From NCBI GenBank assembly GCA_003248655.1, contig QFPM01000019.1, positions 1 to 51,436 on the forward strand: a stretch of 51,436 bases of DNA. The letters run 5' to 3'. Every line of letters begins with the position of its first letter. Position 1 is the first letter of the stretch. The notes beneath the pieces are model-generated. The model had not been told where the DNA came from. It made no database searches and worked only from the letters and a program-made list of their open reading frames with translations. The DNA comes from Microbacterium sp. (GTDB taxonomy: Bacteria > Actinomycetota > Actinomycetes > Actinomycetales > Microbacteriaceae). Positions 36,891-46,288 of this stretch are shown piece after piece. The position numbers and the translations under genes are program-made.

Positions 36891-38093
36891 GTGGCTGCGC
36901 TGAAGGAGGACACTCTGCAGATGGATGCACAAGGAGCTGACGAAATCGCGATCGATGAAGAACTCAGCGCCGACGGCCACGCCGCCGGTGTGGAGCGCGA
37001 GGAGTTGGCGCTCGAGGAGAACATCAAGGAGCCATTCGACCCTGCCCTGATCGATGTCGTGACACGAACAATGACCGTCGATCTTCTTCTCGCCCGTTTG
37101 CGTCGTGGCGTGCTCGATCTTGCGCCAGACTTTCAGCGACAAGCCGGCGTATGGGGTGACGAAGCGCAGAGCAAACTTGTCGAATCGCTTCTTCTTCGGA
37201 TCCCTGTTCCAAACCTCTACGCCGCTGAAAGCGGTGATGAGGGGTGGTCGATCGTTGACGGGATACAGCGTCTGACAACCATCGCGCGGTTCGTCGATCC
37301 TGCCCTCGTCCCCAACATGGCGCCTCTTCGTCTTCGCGGTCTCGAGTACTTGAAGTCGTACGAAGGGAACCTATATGGGGATCTGCCGCCGAGCCTTCGA
37401 ACGCGGATCGACGAGACCGAGCTCCTTGTGCACCTAATTCGTTCGGGCACGCCAGAGCCTGTCAAGTTCAACATCTTCGCCCGAATCAATACGGGCGGGC
37501 TTCCGCTGACTTCTCAGGAACTGCGTCATGCGTTGATCCCCGGGGATGCTCGGACTTATCTGACGAAGCTCGCGCATTCGGAGATATTCAGGAAGGCGAC
37601 CAACTACAGTATCAAGCCAGATCGAATGGCCGATCGCGAGATGGTCTTGAGGTTTGTCGCCTTCCTTCGGACAGATCCGCAACAGTACGCACGAGGAGAC
37701 CTAGACGCCTTCCTCCGGGACGCGATGGGGCAGTTGAACCATGCCGACGAACACGTTAAGGGCGGGATTGAGCAGGACTTCTATCGAGCGCTAACGCTCG
37801 CCCGGGACGTGTTTGGTGACCAGGCGTTCCGAAAGCGGAGCGCATCTAACGCCGATCGTCGATTACCCATCAACAAGGCCATCTTTGAATCTCTTGCGGT
37901 TAACCTGGCGCGAGTGGATGCCCGCCAATCCAAGTTGCTGAAGACTCGCCGGAAAGCTGTCGATGAGCGGTTCGCCGCGCTTACTCGGAACGATCGATTC
38001 TTCGACTCGGTCTCGGGTGGCACTGGAGATGTTCGCAAGGTCAAGACGCGGTTCTCGATGGTGCGTGATCTTCTGGAAGAGGTGCTCTCATGA
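36891..38093 (+). CDS. DUF262 domain protein
   Basis: 400 residues from GTG at 36891 (GGGAGAG upstream); an ATG at 36921 with AAGGAGG 11 bases ahead is an alternative. After an acidic N-terminal tail, the DUF262 (GmrSD N-like, ParB/Srx-fold) motifs appear: DFQRQAGVWG, LLLRIPVPNLY and SIVDGIQRLTTIARF, then FNIFARINTGGLPLTSQELR. In GmrSD-type enzymes this domain binds NTP and drives nuclease action; no HNH nuclease follows here. It overlaps the ATPase gene by 4 bp, forming a coupled unit of three genes. Predicted defence function. Confidence 0.85.
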   Translation: MAALKEDTLQMDAQGADEIAIDEELSADGHAAGVEREELALEENIKEPFDPALIDVVTRTMTVDLLLARLRRGVLDLAPDFQRQAGVWGDEAQSKLVESLLLRIPVPNLYAAESGDEGWSIVDGIQRLTTIARFVDPALVPNMAPLRLRGLEYLKSYEGNLYGDLPPSLRTRIDETELLVHLIRSGTPEPVKFNIFARINTGGLPLTSQELRHALIPGDARTYLTKLAHSEIFRKATNYSIKPDRMADREMVLRFVAFLRTDPQQYARGDLDAFLRDAMGQLNHADEHVKGGIEQDFYRALTLARDVFGDQAFRKRSASNADRRLPINKAIFESLAVNLARVDARQSKLLKTRRKAVDERFAALTRNDRFFDSVSGGTGDVRKVKTRFSMVRDLLEEVLS

Positions 38094-39220
38094 TCAGCGA
38101 GGTCAGCCTCCGAAACTTCAAGGCGTTCGTGAACCTCACCGTGCCGCTCGCGGGCTTCACGCTGCTTGCGGGACTCAACTCCTCCGGCAAGAGCTCGGTG
38201 CTCCAAGCGCTCGCTCTGATGCGTCAGGGCTTCGATGCCTTTCAACGGGGCGGGGCTTCAGGGGGTAGCGCCGGTCTCCCCCTCAATGGGGAGTATGTGG
38301 ACCTCGGGACAGGCGTCGATGTTCTCAACGAGGACTATGCCGGAGACCAGCAGTTCGCTATCGCCTTGCTGGGAGATGATGGCGGCTCAACTTCTGTTGT
38401 CGTCGGTTACGAACGGGAGGGCGACTACCTACCCCTCGTGGGAGAAGGGTTCTCGAGCACGTTCTGGCAGGAGGGCGCGCAGTCGATCACGAGCGACGGA
38501 TTCCAGTACCTGCGAGCCGATCGCCTGACACCTTCCGCGACCTACGCGCGCTCGCACGAGGTCGCTGTGCGCCGCCGGTTCCTTGGGACGCGAGGCGAGT
38601 ACGCGGTTGACTTCCTTCGGGCCTTCCAGGACGAACCCATTTCTGCCGAAGTGCTCAGCCATCCACTGGCCAGTTCGCCGAGGCTGCTAGATCAGCTCGA
38701 GGCATGGCTCGGCGAGATCTGCCCAGGCGTTCGTCTTCAGGCGGTGGCCATTCCCCAGACTGATCTGGTCAGGCTCGACATCGAATTCATACGTGCAGAT
38801 CTTCCGAGGAGCAACTCCCGCCGGGCAACTCACGTTGGCTTCGGCCTCGCGTATGTTCTTCCAGTCGTCGTCGCCTGCCTCACGGCGCGCCCAGGCTCTC
38901 TCATCCTTCTGGAGAACCCGGAGGCGCACGTACACCCTCGGGGCCAAACCGCCATGGCGCGACTTGCCTGCGCCGCAGCAGCGTCCGGTGCGCAGGTCAT
39001 CGTCGAGACGCACAGCGACCACATCCTCAACGGCACGCGGCTTGCGGCGAAGAGCGCGCTGATTCAACCTTCCGCCGTACGGCTGAACTACTTCCGACGG
39101 GACGAGAGCTCGTCGATCAGCGTGTCATCTCCAGCCATCGGCGCCGACGGGATGTTGTCCGTCTGGCCGGAAGGCTTCTTTGATGAGTGGGATATCGCGC
39201 TTGACGAGCTACTGGGCTAA
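38090..39220 (+). CDS. AAA ATPase with DUF3696 C-terminus
   Basis: 376 residues, ATG overlapping the previous stop. ABC/SMC-like single ATPase: FKAFVNLTVPLAGFT start, Walker A GLNSSGKSS (K34), Walker B LILLENPEAHVHP and switch histidine in VIVETHSDHIL. The end VWPEGFFDEWDIALDELL is the DUF3696 signature. No Toprim domain follows, so this is an OLD-like ATPase without the nuclease. DUF262-DUF3696 gene pairs are common, and the ATPase probably works in complex with the DUF262 protein. Confidence 0.87.
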   Translation: MISEVSLRNFKAFVNLTVPLAGFTLLAGLNSSGKSSVLQALALMRQGFDAFQRGGASGGSAGLPLNGEYVDLGTGVDVLNEDYAGDQQFAIALLGDDGGSTSVVVGYEREGDYLPLVGEGFSSTFWQEGAQSITSDGFQYLRADRLTPSATYARSHEVAVRRRFLGTRGEYAVDFLRAFQDEPISAEVLSHPLASSPRLLDQLEAWLGEICPGVRLQAVAIPQTDLVRLDIEFIRADLPRSNSRRATHVGFGLAYVLPVVVACLTARPGSLILLENPEAHVHPRGQTAMARLACAAAASGAQVIVETHSDHILNGTRLAAKSALIQPSAVRLNYFRRDESSSISVSSPAIGADGMLSVWPEGFFDEWDIALDELLG

Positions 39221-39226
39221 CCGCTG

Positions 39227-40138
39227 ATGGCGCTTCTGCTCCACGTCAACGAGGCATCCGTCTCGGAGCTTCCATCGCGAGAGGCTTCTGACGAAGTTGT
39301 CGCGGCCTTTGCTGCTCTCCTTCTCGCAGTCAGGCGCCGTCGCGGCGATGCGGCGCTGGTGTCCTCCTTTCCGCTGAGCGAGGTGGCCCTTTTCGAGCAT
39401 CACACGCTTGGGGAGTGGGGTAGCCGCGCAGCCAACCGCGACCGATGGCGGGTGGTGCGACTCATGCAAAGTAGGTCGCCTGGCTGGCACCGGGACCGTG
39501 ACGACGAAGCCTCCGAGTACTGCGTTGGAGGGGATACCGTCGTTGCCCTTGGCGATGCCCACATGAGCGAGGGGCTACTGGTCAGCTTCCGCACTTCGGG
39601 CGTGTGGGATCTCGAATGGGTGGAGGGAACCCGCACATACCTCGTCGAGCTGGACGGGGAGATTCAGCTGAAGTCTGAGGGCGTCCAGGTTCGACACGGA
39701 TCGGTCGAGTCCCACCTTGATGCTCATCTTGAGTGGGTGTCGACGGCGGGCACGGCCGAAGTCGAGTCTGGCGCCGATCTCCAGTCGAAGTGCGGGGAGA
39801 TGTTCACGAAGCTGAAGTTCCTGCCGCGTGCCGAAGATCAACTGAAGTCGCTGGACCCGAAGTGGGTAGCCCCGGTTGCGCAGACTTTGGCCCTACTGAA
39901 CCGTGCCCTGGTGGAGTGGTCACCCTCCTCATCGCATCCGTCGTGGTACACGCACGTGACAGCGGATTCGCAGAGTCGGCGGGCTGAGGGTCTGATGGAC
40001 TTCCGAGACCTCGACGGAACCGTTCGTACCTTCGACACCCATGCGCGGTTCACTCCCGGGCATGGAAGGATTCACTTCAAACTGGATACCGCGACACGAA
40101 CGGCGACTGTTGCTCACGTGGGCCACAAGCTTCTCTGA
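39227..40138 (+). CDS. third gene of DUF262/DUF3696 unit, RelE-like C-terminus possible
   Basis: 303 residues, 6 bp after the ATPase stop. The first 150 residues include a histidine/aspartate region (SRSPGWHRDRDDEASEY). The C-terminal about 120 residues (LKFLPRAEDQLKSLDPKW through GHGRIHFKLDTATRTATVAHVGHKLL) look like a RelE/HigB-type RNase fold, whose last strand often reads GRIyFrvd...vGHIGkHL. If so, it supplies the toxic activity of the unit. That similarity is from pattern memory and is tentative. No membrane segments. Confidence 0.6.
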   Translation: MALLLHVNEASVSELPSREASDEVVAAFAALLLAVRRRRGDAALVSSFPLSEVALFEHHTLGEWGSRAANRDRWRVVRLMQSRSPGWHRDRDDEASEYCVGGDTVVALGDAHMSEGLLVSFRTSGVWDLEWVEGTRTYLVELDGEIQLKSEGVQVRHGSVESHLDAHLEWVSTAGTAEVESGADLQSKCGEMFTKLKFLPRAEDQLKSLDPKWVAPVAQTLALLNRALVEWSPSSSHPSWYTHVTADSQSRRAEGLMDFRDLDGTVRTFDTHARFTPGHGRIHFKLDTATRTATVAHVGHKLL

Positions 40139-40300
40139 ACGATCTTCCGAGTGCGTGACCCGAGAGACCGCACCCGATGCGAGGTGCTTCGCGTCGTCGT
40201 GAGAGCAGCGAAGCTGGCGGAGATCTGAGGGACCGGTCGTCGTCTTGGCCAGGCTTTCGGGCGCCTTCTACGACGGATGCTCTCGGTTCTGATTGCGACG

Positions 40301-40528
40301 TCACGCGCGCTGTCCGTTCCGGTGCCAGGCTGCGCCGACGGTGTTCGCGAGTTTCACCCCTGAGCGCGCCACATCTTGAGCCGGACGAAACGCGGCACGG
40401 CAGCTTCCAGCGAACGCAACGCATTGCGCCTGCACAGTCGGGTCTTGGAGGACACCGGCTATGCGATTGCCGATGGTGAGGATACTTCTGTAGAGCAGCT
40501 CGGTCTTGTCTGCGGTGGACACTGTCAT
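40301..40528 (-). CDS. 75-aa unknown protein downstream of the NYN nuclease
   Basis: Starts at the ATG at 40528 with AGGAAG seven bases upstream. A mostly helical, basic peptide (TELLYRSILTIGNRIAGVLQD) without recognised family. It follows the 55-aa gene by 68 bp on the same strand; likely third gene of a small NYN operon. The 162 bases between it and the convergent gene ending at 40138 hold nothing I recognise. Confidence 0.5.
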   Translation of the reverse strand: MTVSTADKTELLYRSILTIGNRIAGVLQDPTVQAQCVAFAGSCRAAFRPAQDVARSGVKLANTVGAAWHRNGQRA

Positions 40529-40596
40529 GAGTGTGCTTCCTGTCGTGTGGGTCCTCCCGGCACCGCACGGGGCGACGCCGGGAGGACGCGGAGGGT

Positions 40597-40764
40597 CTAC
40601 TTCTGGGACTTGCGCATGCTGAAGGTGCCGTTTCCGTGGTTCACCTTGGTGTAGCCGCCGAACGCGTGTGCCGCGCCGGTGCGCTGGTGCAGGCGGGCAG
40701 GAGCGACCCCACTAGGGGAGGCTGACGGCGTCGCCGGCTTTCCTGAGATCTTGCGATGTGTCAT
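40597..40764 (-). CDS. 55-aa basic protein between NYN nuclease and 75-aa gene
   Basis: The ATG at 40764 is preceded by GGGAGGTGATCAC, an ideal ribosome-binding site, which is the main support for this short gene. The product is basic (many K, R, H), with a glycine-rich end GGYTKVNHGNGTFSMRK. It might bind nucleic acid or act as an antitoxin; no family recognised. It follows the NYN gene by 38 bp. Confidence 0.6.
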   Translation of the reverse strand: MTHRKISGKPATPSASPSGVAPARLHQRTGAAHAFGGYTKVNHGNGTFSMRKSQK

Positions 40765-40802
40765 GTGATCACCTCCCTTCGAGCTGGGTTCTTCTGAGTG
40801 GT

Positions 40803-41639
40803 TCATGCGGCGATCGCGCGCAGAGCTTGACCGTGGCGTCGCGCGGGATGCCCAGACATCGCCACAATCTCGGCACCGGCGATGCGGGGCGTGAGCCGGA
40901 CAAGGGTCTTTGTGTCGGCGATGGCGGAGAGTTCGCGGGAGAGCATCGTCCGCTGTTCCGGGTGCTCAGTGGTGATGACATGGACCGTCAGCCCCGCTGC
41001 TTTCGCAGCTCGGGCCAGCCCTGCAAACGCGTGATCTCCGGAGAAGATGACGAGCTCCTCGTATCGACGAGAGACCTGGTTGAGGTCGATAGCCGCAAGA
41101 AGTGCTCCGTCTGCACCATCCGGTGCATCTGCGCCGAGGACCCACTTGACATTGGGGGCTGCGATGACGTCGCGGTACTTGCGTGCGACGCTACGGGCTG
41201 CCCCTACGACGACGTGGTCGTGAGGCGCGACACCAGGGGCCTGCTCGGTGAGGACTTTCCACAGATCCGCGAGTTCCTGACGCGTCGCCTTGGCTCCATG
41301 GGTCGCATTCTCGACGTCGAATAGGAAGTAGCGGCGCTTGCGCGAGCTGAGGCTGTCGGTGAACGCTGCGACTGGCGTCGCAGCGTTTGCGTTCGCCACG
41401 CCATGTTCGTGAACGTGGACAGTTTCCAGATGGAATCCACGGCAGTCAGGGCACGCAAAGGTGTGCACCTCGTTGCGGGAGTGGATCATCCGGGCTCGCG
41501 CACCATCACGGGCCTGGTGGCGGTCACGGTAGCGGGCGAGACCGGTGGTCTTGCAGAGTGCAAGCTTGTGCCGGCGGAGCGGAGCACCCATGTGGGCGCT
41601 ACGACGGCCGAGCTCCGAGTTGATGCGGGTGATGGACAT
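40803..41639 (-). CDS. NYN-domain (PIN-like) ribonuclease with zinc-finger-like N-terminus
   Basis: 278 residues from the ATG at 41639 (AAGGAG upstream); the reading frame runs further but lacks a site. Residues 102-225 are an NYN domain: YFLFDVENA (D108), GADGALLAAIDL (D177) and IFSGDHAFAGLA (D202) give the three acidic metal-binding residues of PIN-like RNases. The N-terminal C29...C63-x2-C66...H70 arrangement suggests a small zinc ribbon. Divergent from the large helicase gene, with a 345-bp gap between. A nuclease-helicase defence or RNA-surveillance pair is plausible. Confidence 0.8.
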   Translation of the reverse strand: MSITRINSELGRRSAHMGAPLRRHKLALCKTTGLARYRDRHQARDGARARMIHSRNEVHTFACPDCRGFHLETVHVHEHGVANANAATPVAAFTDSLSSRKRRYFLFDVENATHGAKATRQELADLWKVLTEQAPGVAPHDHVVVGAARSVARKYRDVIAAPNVKWVLGADAPDGADGALLAAIDLNQVSRRYEELVIFSGDHAFAGLARAAKAAGLTVHVITTEHPEQRTMLSRELSAIADTKTLVRLTPRIAGAEIVAMSGHPARRHGQALRAIAA

Positions 41640-41984
41640 TTCAGCTCCTTGTGGTCGGCATCCGTGGTGGATGCAGATGAAGGATCGCCCGATGGCCTTC
41701 CCACCGCTTGCAAAGGCCTTTCTGTCGTGGGAACACCCCATGGGAAGTCCCTGGATTCCGCGGAAAAGTGCCGTCTGTGAAGTCGCCAACACGGATGGCC
41801 GCGGAGCGCAGGAGTGCGATTCCCGATGGGCGCTGCGTCTCGCGCGGTGAGTCGCGGGTTGTGCGCTCCGTGGCGTCAGCGCTGCCAGCTAATGTCCTTG
41901 TAGTCACACGCGCCGGTGCTGGCGAAGAGTTTCGCGGTTATCATCCGGCTCGCCCACGTGTCTGGATGGCTTGGGAGGAAGTTC
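41640..41984. promoter_or_regulatory. divergent intergenic region between NYN and helicase genes
   Basis: 345 bases without a supported gene. It presumably holds back-to-back promoters for the NYN operon and the helicase. It contains the short inverted pair GGTGTTCCC-like / GGGAACACCCC around 41728 and no RNA gene that I recognise. The frame reading through part of it upstream of both starts has no ribosome-binding site. Confidence 0.4.
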
Positions 41985-44900
41985 ATGGCAATAGTCACGC
42001 CGTACTCACGCGAACGACGCGAGGACCTGGTCGCTGATATCGACTCATTCGTTCGGGGGCAGTTTGACCTGGGCCGCGGTCGGCTTTGTAACGCTCTGTT
42101 CGGGCCTGGAACGTCGGAGTTTCCGGTGGATCGTGCTTGGGTACGCACATGGGGTGCCTTGGGGGAGCTGTTGCTGCCGCTTGCTCGTGCGGTACGCGAC
42201 CCCAGGAGCTACGAGTTGGAGAGACGGGCGACAGTCTGCGATGCCTTCCTTGAGTTCGCCGGTGGTGATCGTCTCTGCAGTACGTGGGTGGATGAGTACA
42301 TCACCGATGCGCCAAACCAGCGGGAGGTTGGTCGCAGGCTCCTGGAGAGCGCTGCTCGCGCGGCGAGTGCTGCCATCGACAAGGCGAACGCCGACCCCTC
42401 GGTTGTCGACCTCGCACTGGGACGCGAGTTGACACCACGTGAACGCGAGGCAGCGACGCGCCTGTTCCAGGAAGTTCGCCAGGGGATACTTGCCCCCGTC
42501 ATCGCAGTAGTCGATCCCGCAACCACCGGTCCGCGCCACGTCGTCCTAGATGCGGAAGATGAGAAGCGCACGTGGTTGGCCATCGGCGCGAAGGTCCCCC
42601 TGGCTCCGATGCCAGCGATCATCTATCTGGCGACGGTGATCGGATCGGAGGTGTTCCCGCTCGCAGCCCATACTGTCGTGCAACCTGGCGAGGACTTCTT
42701 CGGCGCTCTCCGGGATGCTCGCCGGGGTCTGCCGCACCTGCTAGCTGCGAAGTTTTCCGCCGGCGAGCGATTGATGGCGCACAAGCTCCTCGTGGAGTCG
42801 GAAGCTGACTACTTTGATTCAGGCATCGAGCCGCCTGGAACTACGGAGCTGGACAGGCGTGGATTCCCATACTTGTTCGCGGAAGGGAAGAAGAAGTCGG
42901 TCCTTGTCTTGGCTCCCACGTCAGGCGGCAAGAGTCGTTTCGGTCAGCTCGCCTTGATCCAGACCGTTCTCGATGTGAAACGCGAGAATCCCGCGGCGTT
43001 CGGCGGCGTCGTTGTGCTGGTACCGACGAAGGCGCTCGTCGATCAGGTGTCACGGGAGATTCGTCAGACCCTCGCTGAAACCGAGGCTTCTAGTTGGATC
43101 GTTCTTGAGGGCTCGCGGGACTTCCCTCAGCACGACGAGAGCATCCGTACGGGTCGCTTCGATATCGCGGTCGTCATCCCCGAGAAGCTGGCGGCACTCG
43201 TGCGCGCGGGGATGAGCACCGAACGCGTGCCGCTGCTGCTCGTGGACGAACTGCAGCATATCGTCGATGGCCGACGGGGGCTCAAGCTCGAGAGCCTGCT
43301 GCTCGATGTGTTCCGTCGCGAGTCCGTCCCGCGCTTCGTAGGGCTATCTGCCTCCTTGGCGCCGGAAACGATCGAGCTTCTCGCATCCTGGTTCGCCAAG
43401 AACGGCCTCGAGGTGGACATCCTCGAGATTGCTTCGAGGCCGGTTCCACTTACCGTGTCGGTTGTTGACGACTATCGGCGGATAAGCAGTCGCACGCATG
43501 TGCGGGACGATCGGACGCTTGAGCATAAGCGGCTACCCGACGTGCCTGCGGTTATGGGAAACGGCCAGCTGCGCCAGACAGCGAAGGATCTGCGGCGAAC
43601 ACTTGCCCTGGTGATGGAGCTGCTCTCACCGCACATTTCTGCAGGGAGGTTCCAGGCATCTGCGCCATCGATTCTGGTCTTCGTCAGCTCTAAGCGAATC
43701 GCCGAGAACTTGGCCGAGGCATGTCGCGAGCTCTTCGTGCGTCACTTGGCGCTGGACCCGGTGGAGTTGGCCAGTCTTGAGCGCCCGCTTCACAGCTATC
43801 GATTTCCACAGTTCGCGCAGGACAACGAGGCGACAGATCCGACCTCGACGTTGCGAATGTTGGCTCCCACGCCTGTGCGACATCAGCTCGTCGATGCGCT
43901 CGCGACCGGCGTTGGGTTTCACTCGGCTTCGCTGACGGCGGTGGGGAGGGAGATAATCGAGACACTCTTCCGCCAAGGCATCGTTCGTGTTCTCTTTGCA
44001 ACCGACACGCTCCGACTGGGGATCAATCTTCCGGCGGATGTGGTCGTGAACGGAGATCTGATCGCCTACACCGGGGATGCCAATGCGCGATTTGTGGACA
44101 AGGACGTCCTCTTGCAGCGGCTCGGGCGTGCAGGTCGACTACTTCACTCTCGTGGCGGCCAAGGGCTCGGATACCTCGTCGTGCCCGAGAAGATCCCCGA
44201 CTTCGTGCGACACCAGACCGACGAGCGGATCGCTGAGACTCTTACTGGCCGGCGGAAAGCGACCTGGGAGGACGTCAAACGGGCAGCAACTGACGACGCC
44301 TCCCTGTTCAGGGCGTTCGTTGCGGACTGGTCAGGAGGTGCGCACTACACCACCCCTGACGACGACCTATGGTTCGATGACCTTCTCCTCCAGTATCTCG
44401 AGTACCTTCCCGGCAGAGCCCTCGCGGAGGACTCACTCGACGGTGAGACTGCCGCGCTCTTCGCCCGGACGATGGCGGGAGTCGCGGGCGATCGAATGCC
44501 GCCGAGCGCAGTCGAATCACTCAAGAGTATTGGTGCTATCCGAGTAGTTGCGGGAGACGTGCGACTGACCGATGCCGGTCGGGCGACGGCTGTGAACGCA
44601 CTGGGGGTCGGTGACCTCCCAGTGATCCAGGAACTGGCGGTCGAAGCGGTACAAGGTGCCGGCCCTCTGACCCTCCTCTATATCGCGTGCACATCGGACT
44701 TCATTGGTCGGTCGAGCCAGCATCTTGGAGTGCGACCCTCGGCGAGCGCGAATGTGCTCGAGGAGATGCTTGGGCACATATCCCGGGCACACCAGGCCTC
44801 ACGCAAGGCTGCGTTTCGCGGAACATTCATGCGCCACTTCCCCGAAGAGATCATCGACGCGATCGGAAGTGGGGACGCAGCAGAGGAGCTGCGCAGTATT

Positions 44901-46043
44901 CTCACCGTGGATTCGGCCAGGCGCGCTAGCGACGTTCAACTCACTGCACTATGGCGCGCATTCAACGTCTATCTTCGATGGGTCGGGTCTTCATACAGGC
45001 AGATTGCGGAACTGAAGAACCCATCAGGCGCAACCGTTCCCGAGGTCGCGCTGGACAGTCTTGCTGGTAACGTCGCCTATTTCCTCGCCGCTGCGTCTGA
45101 TCTGCTGGGGGCCAACCCGTCCACGATGCACTTCCGCACCCTCACCTATTTCGCGACGGAGGTCGAACTCGGCGTGCCGGCGAGCCTTGCGCCGTTCGTA
45201 CGACTCAACCGCCCGAGCCTCAACCGCGAACGACTGCTCGGAATCGCGAAGCTCCTTGGAAGCGCGGGCCCTCATTGGGATGGCCTGTCTGAGCTCTTCG
45301 ACCTGTATCTCGAGAAGCAGGGGGCGTTGTCGTCCCAGGACGGCTGGCACCCACTTCCTCCGTCGGAGGTCGACTGGATAGCGGGGCAACTCGCACTCAT
45401 CGACGAGCGGCGCCGATCGGCTGCGTACTCTGTTTCTCCGGACGTCGAGATGATGCTGGTTCCGGGTCTGGAAGGTCACCGAGTTTCCGACGTACTCCAC
45501 CAGATTCCTCAAGGCAATGGCCCGCAGATCCTCGTTGGCATGCTTACGCCCTTTGGCGTCCAACCGCACTACGACCCGGAACTGCGGGCGGTGAGTATCG
45601 ATCTTGGGACGACAGATGATCGGCCGCGCCGGACGTACTTCTACTTTCCGCAAGATATCGTCACAATCGAGTACCTCAAGTCCGTGTCTGCTCGGCTCCG
45701 AGGGGATGAGAATGCCCTCGTCGTGGCAGTCGAGGGGGTAACCTTCGGGGCCGAAGCCCGTGGCGGCTACTTGGAGGATTCGTGTGCGGTGGTCAATCCC
45801 AGTCTTCTCGTTGAACTCGTGGCCCGCCTCTACGCGCGAAACAGTGCACCAGTGAGCGGTGACGAAGCAGATCCAGATCCGCTTGCAGAGATCTTCGGCA
45901 CGACGGGAACATCGGGTGTCGACGTCGAGCCCGCCAGGCGGGAGTTGTCGCGTGTTCTCCTTAACAACGCTCCCATGCTGAACAGAACCGATCTTGAGAA
46001 TCGACTCGCGTACATCGACCTCGTACGTCCTGCTTCGGAGTAG
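41985..46043 (+). CDS. large Ski2-like superfamily 2 helicase
   Basis: 1352 residues from the ATG at 41985, with GGGAGGAAG upstream; a GTG/ATG frame from 41916 is not preferred. N-terminal about 290 residues are helical and unassigned. Then Walker A LAPTSGGKSR (K316), VLVPTKALVDQV, DELQ box LLVDELQH (D421, E422), GLSASLAP, and the second lobe FATDTLRLGINLPAD and QRLGRAGRLLHS. The Ski2/Hel308-type motif set suggests a nucleic acid unwinding enzyme. The C-terminal about 550 residues are unassigned, with a helical middle and a beta-rich end. Last gene of element A; its stop is 245 bp from the element terminus. Confidence 0.85.
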   Translation: MAIVTPYSRERREDLVADIDSFVRGQFDLGRGRLCNALFGPGTSEFPVDRAWVRTWGALGELLLPLARAVRDPRSYELERRATVCDAFLEFAGGDRLCSTWVDEYITDAPNQREVGRRLLESAARAASAAIDKANADPSVVDLALGRELTPREREAATRLFQEVRQGILAPVIAVVDPATTGPRHVVLDAEDEKRTWLAIGAKVPLAPMPAIIYLATVIGSEVFPLAAHTVVQPGEDFFGALRDARRGLPHLLAAKFSAGERLMAHKLLVESEADYFDSGIEPPGTTELDRRGFPYLFAEGKKKSVLVLAPTSGGKSRFGQLALIQTVLDVKRENPAAFGGVVVLVPTKALVDQVSREIRQTLAETEASSWIVLEGSRDFPQHDESIRTGRFDIAVVIPEKLAALVRAGMSTERVPLLLVDELQHIVDGRRGLKLESLLLDVFRRESVPRFVGLSASLAPETIELLASWFAKNGLEVDILEIASRPVPLTVSVVDDYRRISSRTHVRDDRTLEHKRLPDVPAVMGNGQLRQTAKDLRRTLALVMELLSPHISAGRFQASAPSILVFVSSKRIAENLAEACRELFVRHLALDPVELASLERPLHSYRFPQFAQDNEATDPTSTLRMLAPTPVRHQLVDALATGVGFHSASLTAVGREIIETLFRQGIVRVLFATDTLRLGINLPADVVVNGDLIAYTGDANARFVDKDVLLQRLGRAGRLLHSRGGQGLGYLVVPEKIPDFVRHQTDERIAETLTGRRKATWEDVKRAATDDASLFRAFVADWSGGAHYTTPDDDLWFDDLLLQYLEYLPGRALAEDSLDGETAALFARTMAGVAGDRMPPSAVESLKSIGAIRVVAGDVRLTDAGRATAVNALGVGDLPVIQELAVEAVQGAGPLTLLYIACTSDFIGRSSQHLGVRPSASANVLEEMLGHISRAHQASRKAAFRGTFMRHFPEEIIDAIGSGDAAEELRSILTVDSARRASDVQLTALWRAFNVYLRWVGSSYRQIAELKNPSGATVPEVALDSLAGNVAYFLAAASDLLGANPSTMHFRTLTYFATEVELGVPASLAPFVRLNRPSLNRERLLGIAKLLGSAGPHWDGLSELFDLYLEKQGALSSQDGWHPLPPSEVDWIAGQLALIDERRRSAAYSVSPDVEMMLVPGLEGHRVSDVLHQIPQGNGPQILVGMLTPFGVQPHYDPELRAVSIDLGTTDDRPRRTYFYFPQDIVTIEYLKSVSARLRGDENALVVAVEGVTFGAEARGGYLEDSCAVVNPSLLVELVARLYARNSAPVSGDEADPDPLAEIFGTTGTSGVDVEPARRELSRVLLNNAPMLNRTDLENRLAYIDLVRPASE

Positions 46044-46184
46044 CTGCAAGTCGGGGACGGTCAACGGACACGGAGGAGTGTGCAGATTCCACCCTGGAAT
46101 CAAGGGGCCGAATCTGATTCCAGTTGCTGGTTGGGTCGACCCAGTCGCGCACGTCCGGTCCGCGACCGTGGTTCGCAGCCCTAC

Positions 46185-46288
46185 TTGGACATTTCGAGCC
46201 TTACTCGTCACTACGGGCGGTGGACATCTTGTCGACGAGTCCGCCGGTTTCATAGGTGCAGTGCGGACATCTCTGAGCGGTTCCTACA
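46185..46288. repeat. element A distal end with TnsB-type sites
   Basis: Repeated TGGACAT motifs at 46186-46192, 46221-46227 and (as CGGACAT) 46264-46270, all in the same direction, followed by the terminal CCTACA at 46283-46288. The last 24 bp share 20 positions with the end of element B at 51017-51040. The wider 46044-46184 stretch contains no gene. Confidence 0.7.

Larger units (their letters stand above)
11576..46288. mobile_element. element A: Tn7-like transposon at the dnaB 3' end (34.7 kb)
   Basis: Seen: starts TGTAGG, ends CCTACA, flanked by the 5-bp direct repeat AGTTG (11571-11575 and 46289-46293), with repeated TGGACA/TGTCCA motifs inside each end and tnsA, tnsB, tnsC and a tniQ-type gene within. 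TGT...ACA termini and 5-bp duplications are the established hallmarks of Tn7-family transposition. The insertion point is 3 bp after the dnaB stop codon. The transposition genes lie centrally and cargo, mostly immunity-like, lies on both sides, unlike Tn7 where tns genes lie by one end. The boundaries are read directly; the family follows from the proteins. Confidence 0.85.

Noticed and set aside
41628..41640. GGACATTTC-like sequence near the NYN start, resembling a TnsB site.
   Set aside because: It is an isolated single copy that spells the start codon region of the NYN gene; no terminal CCTACA/TGTAGG is nearby.
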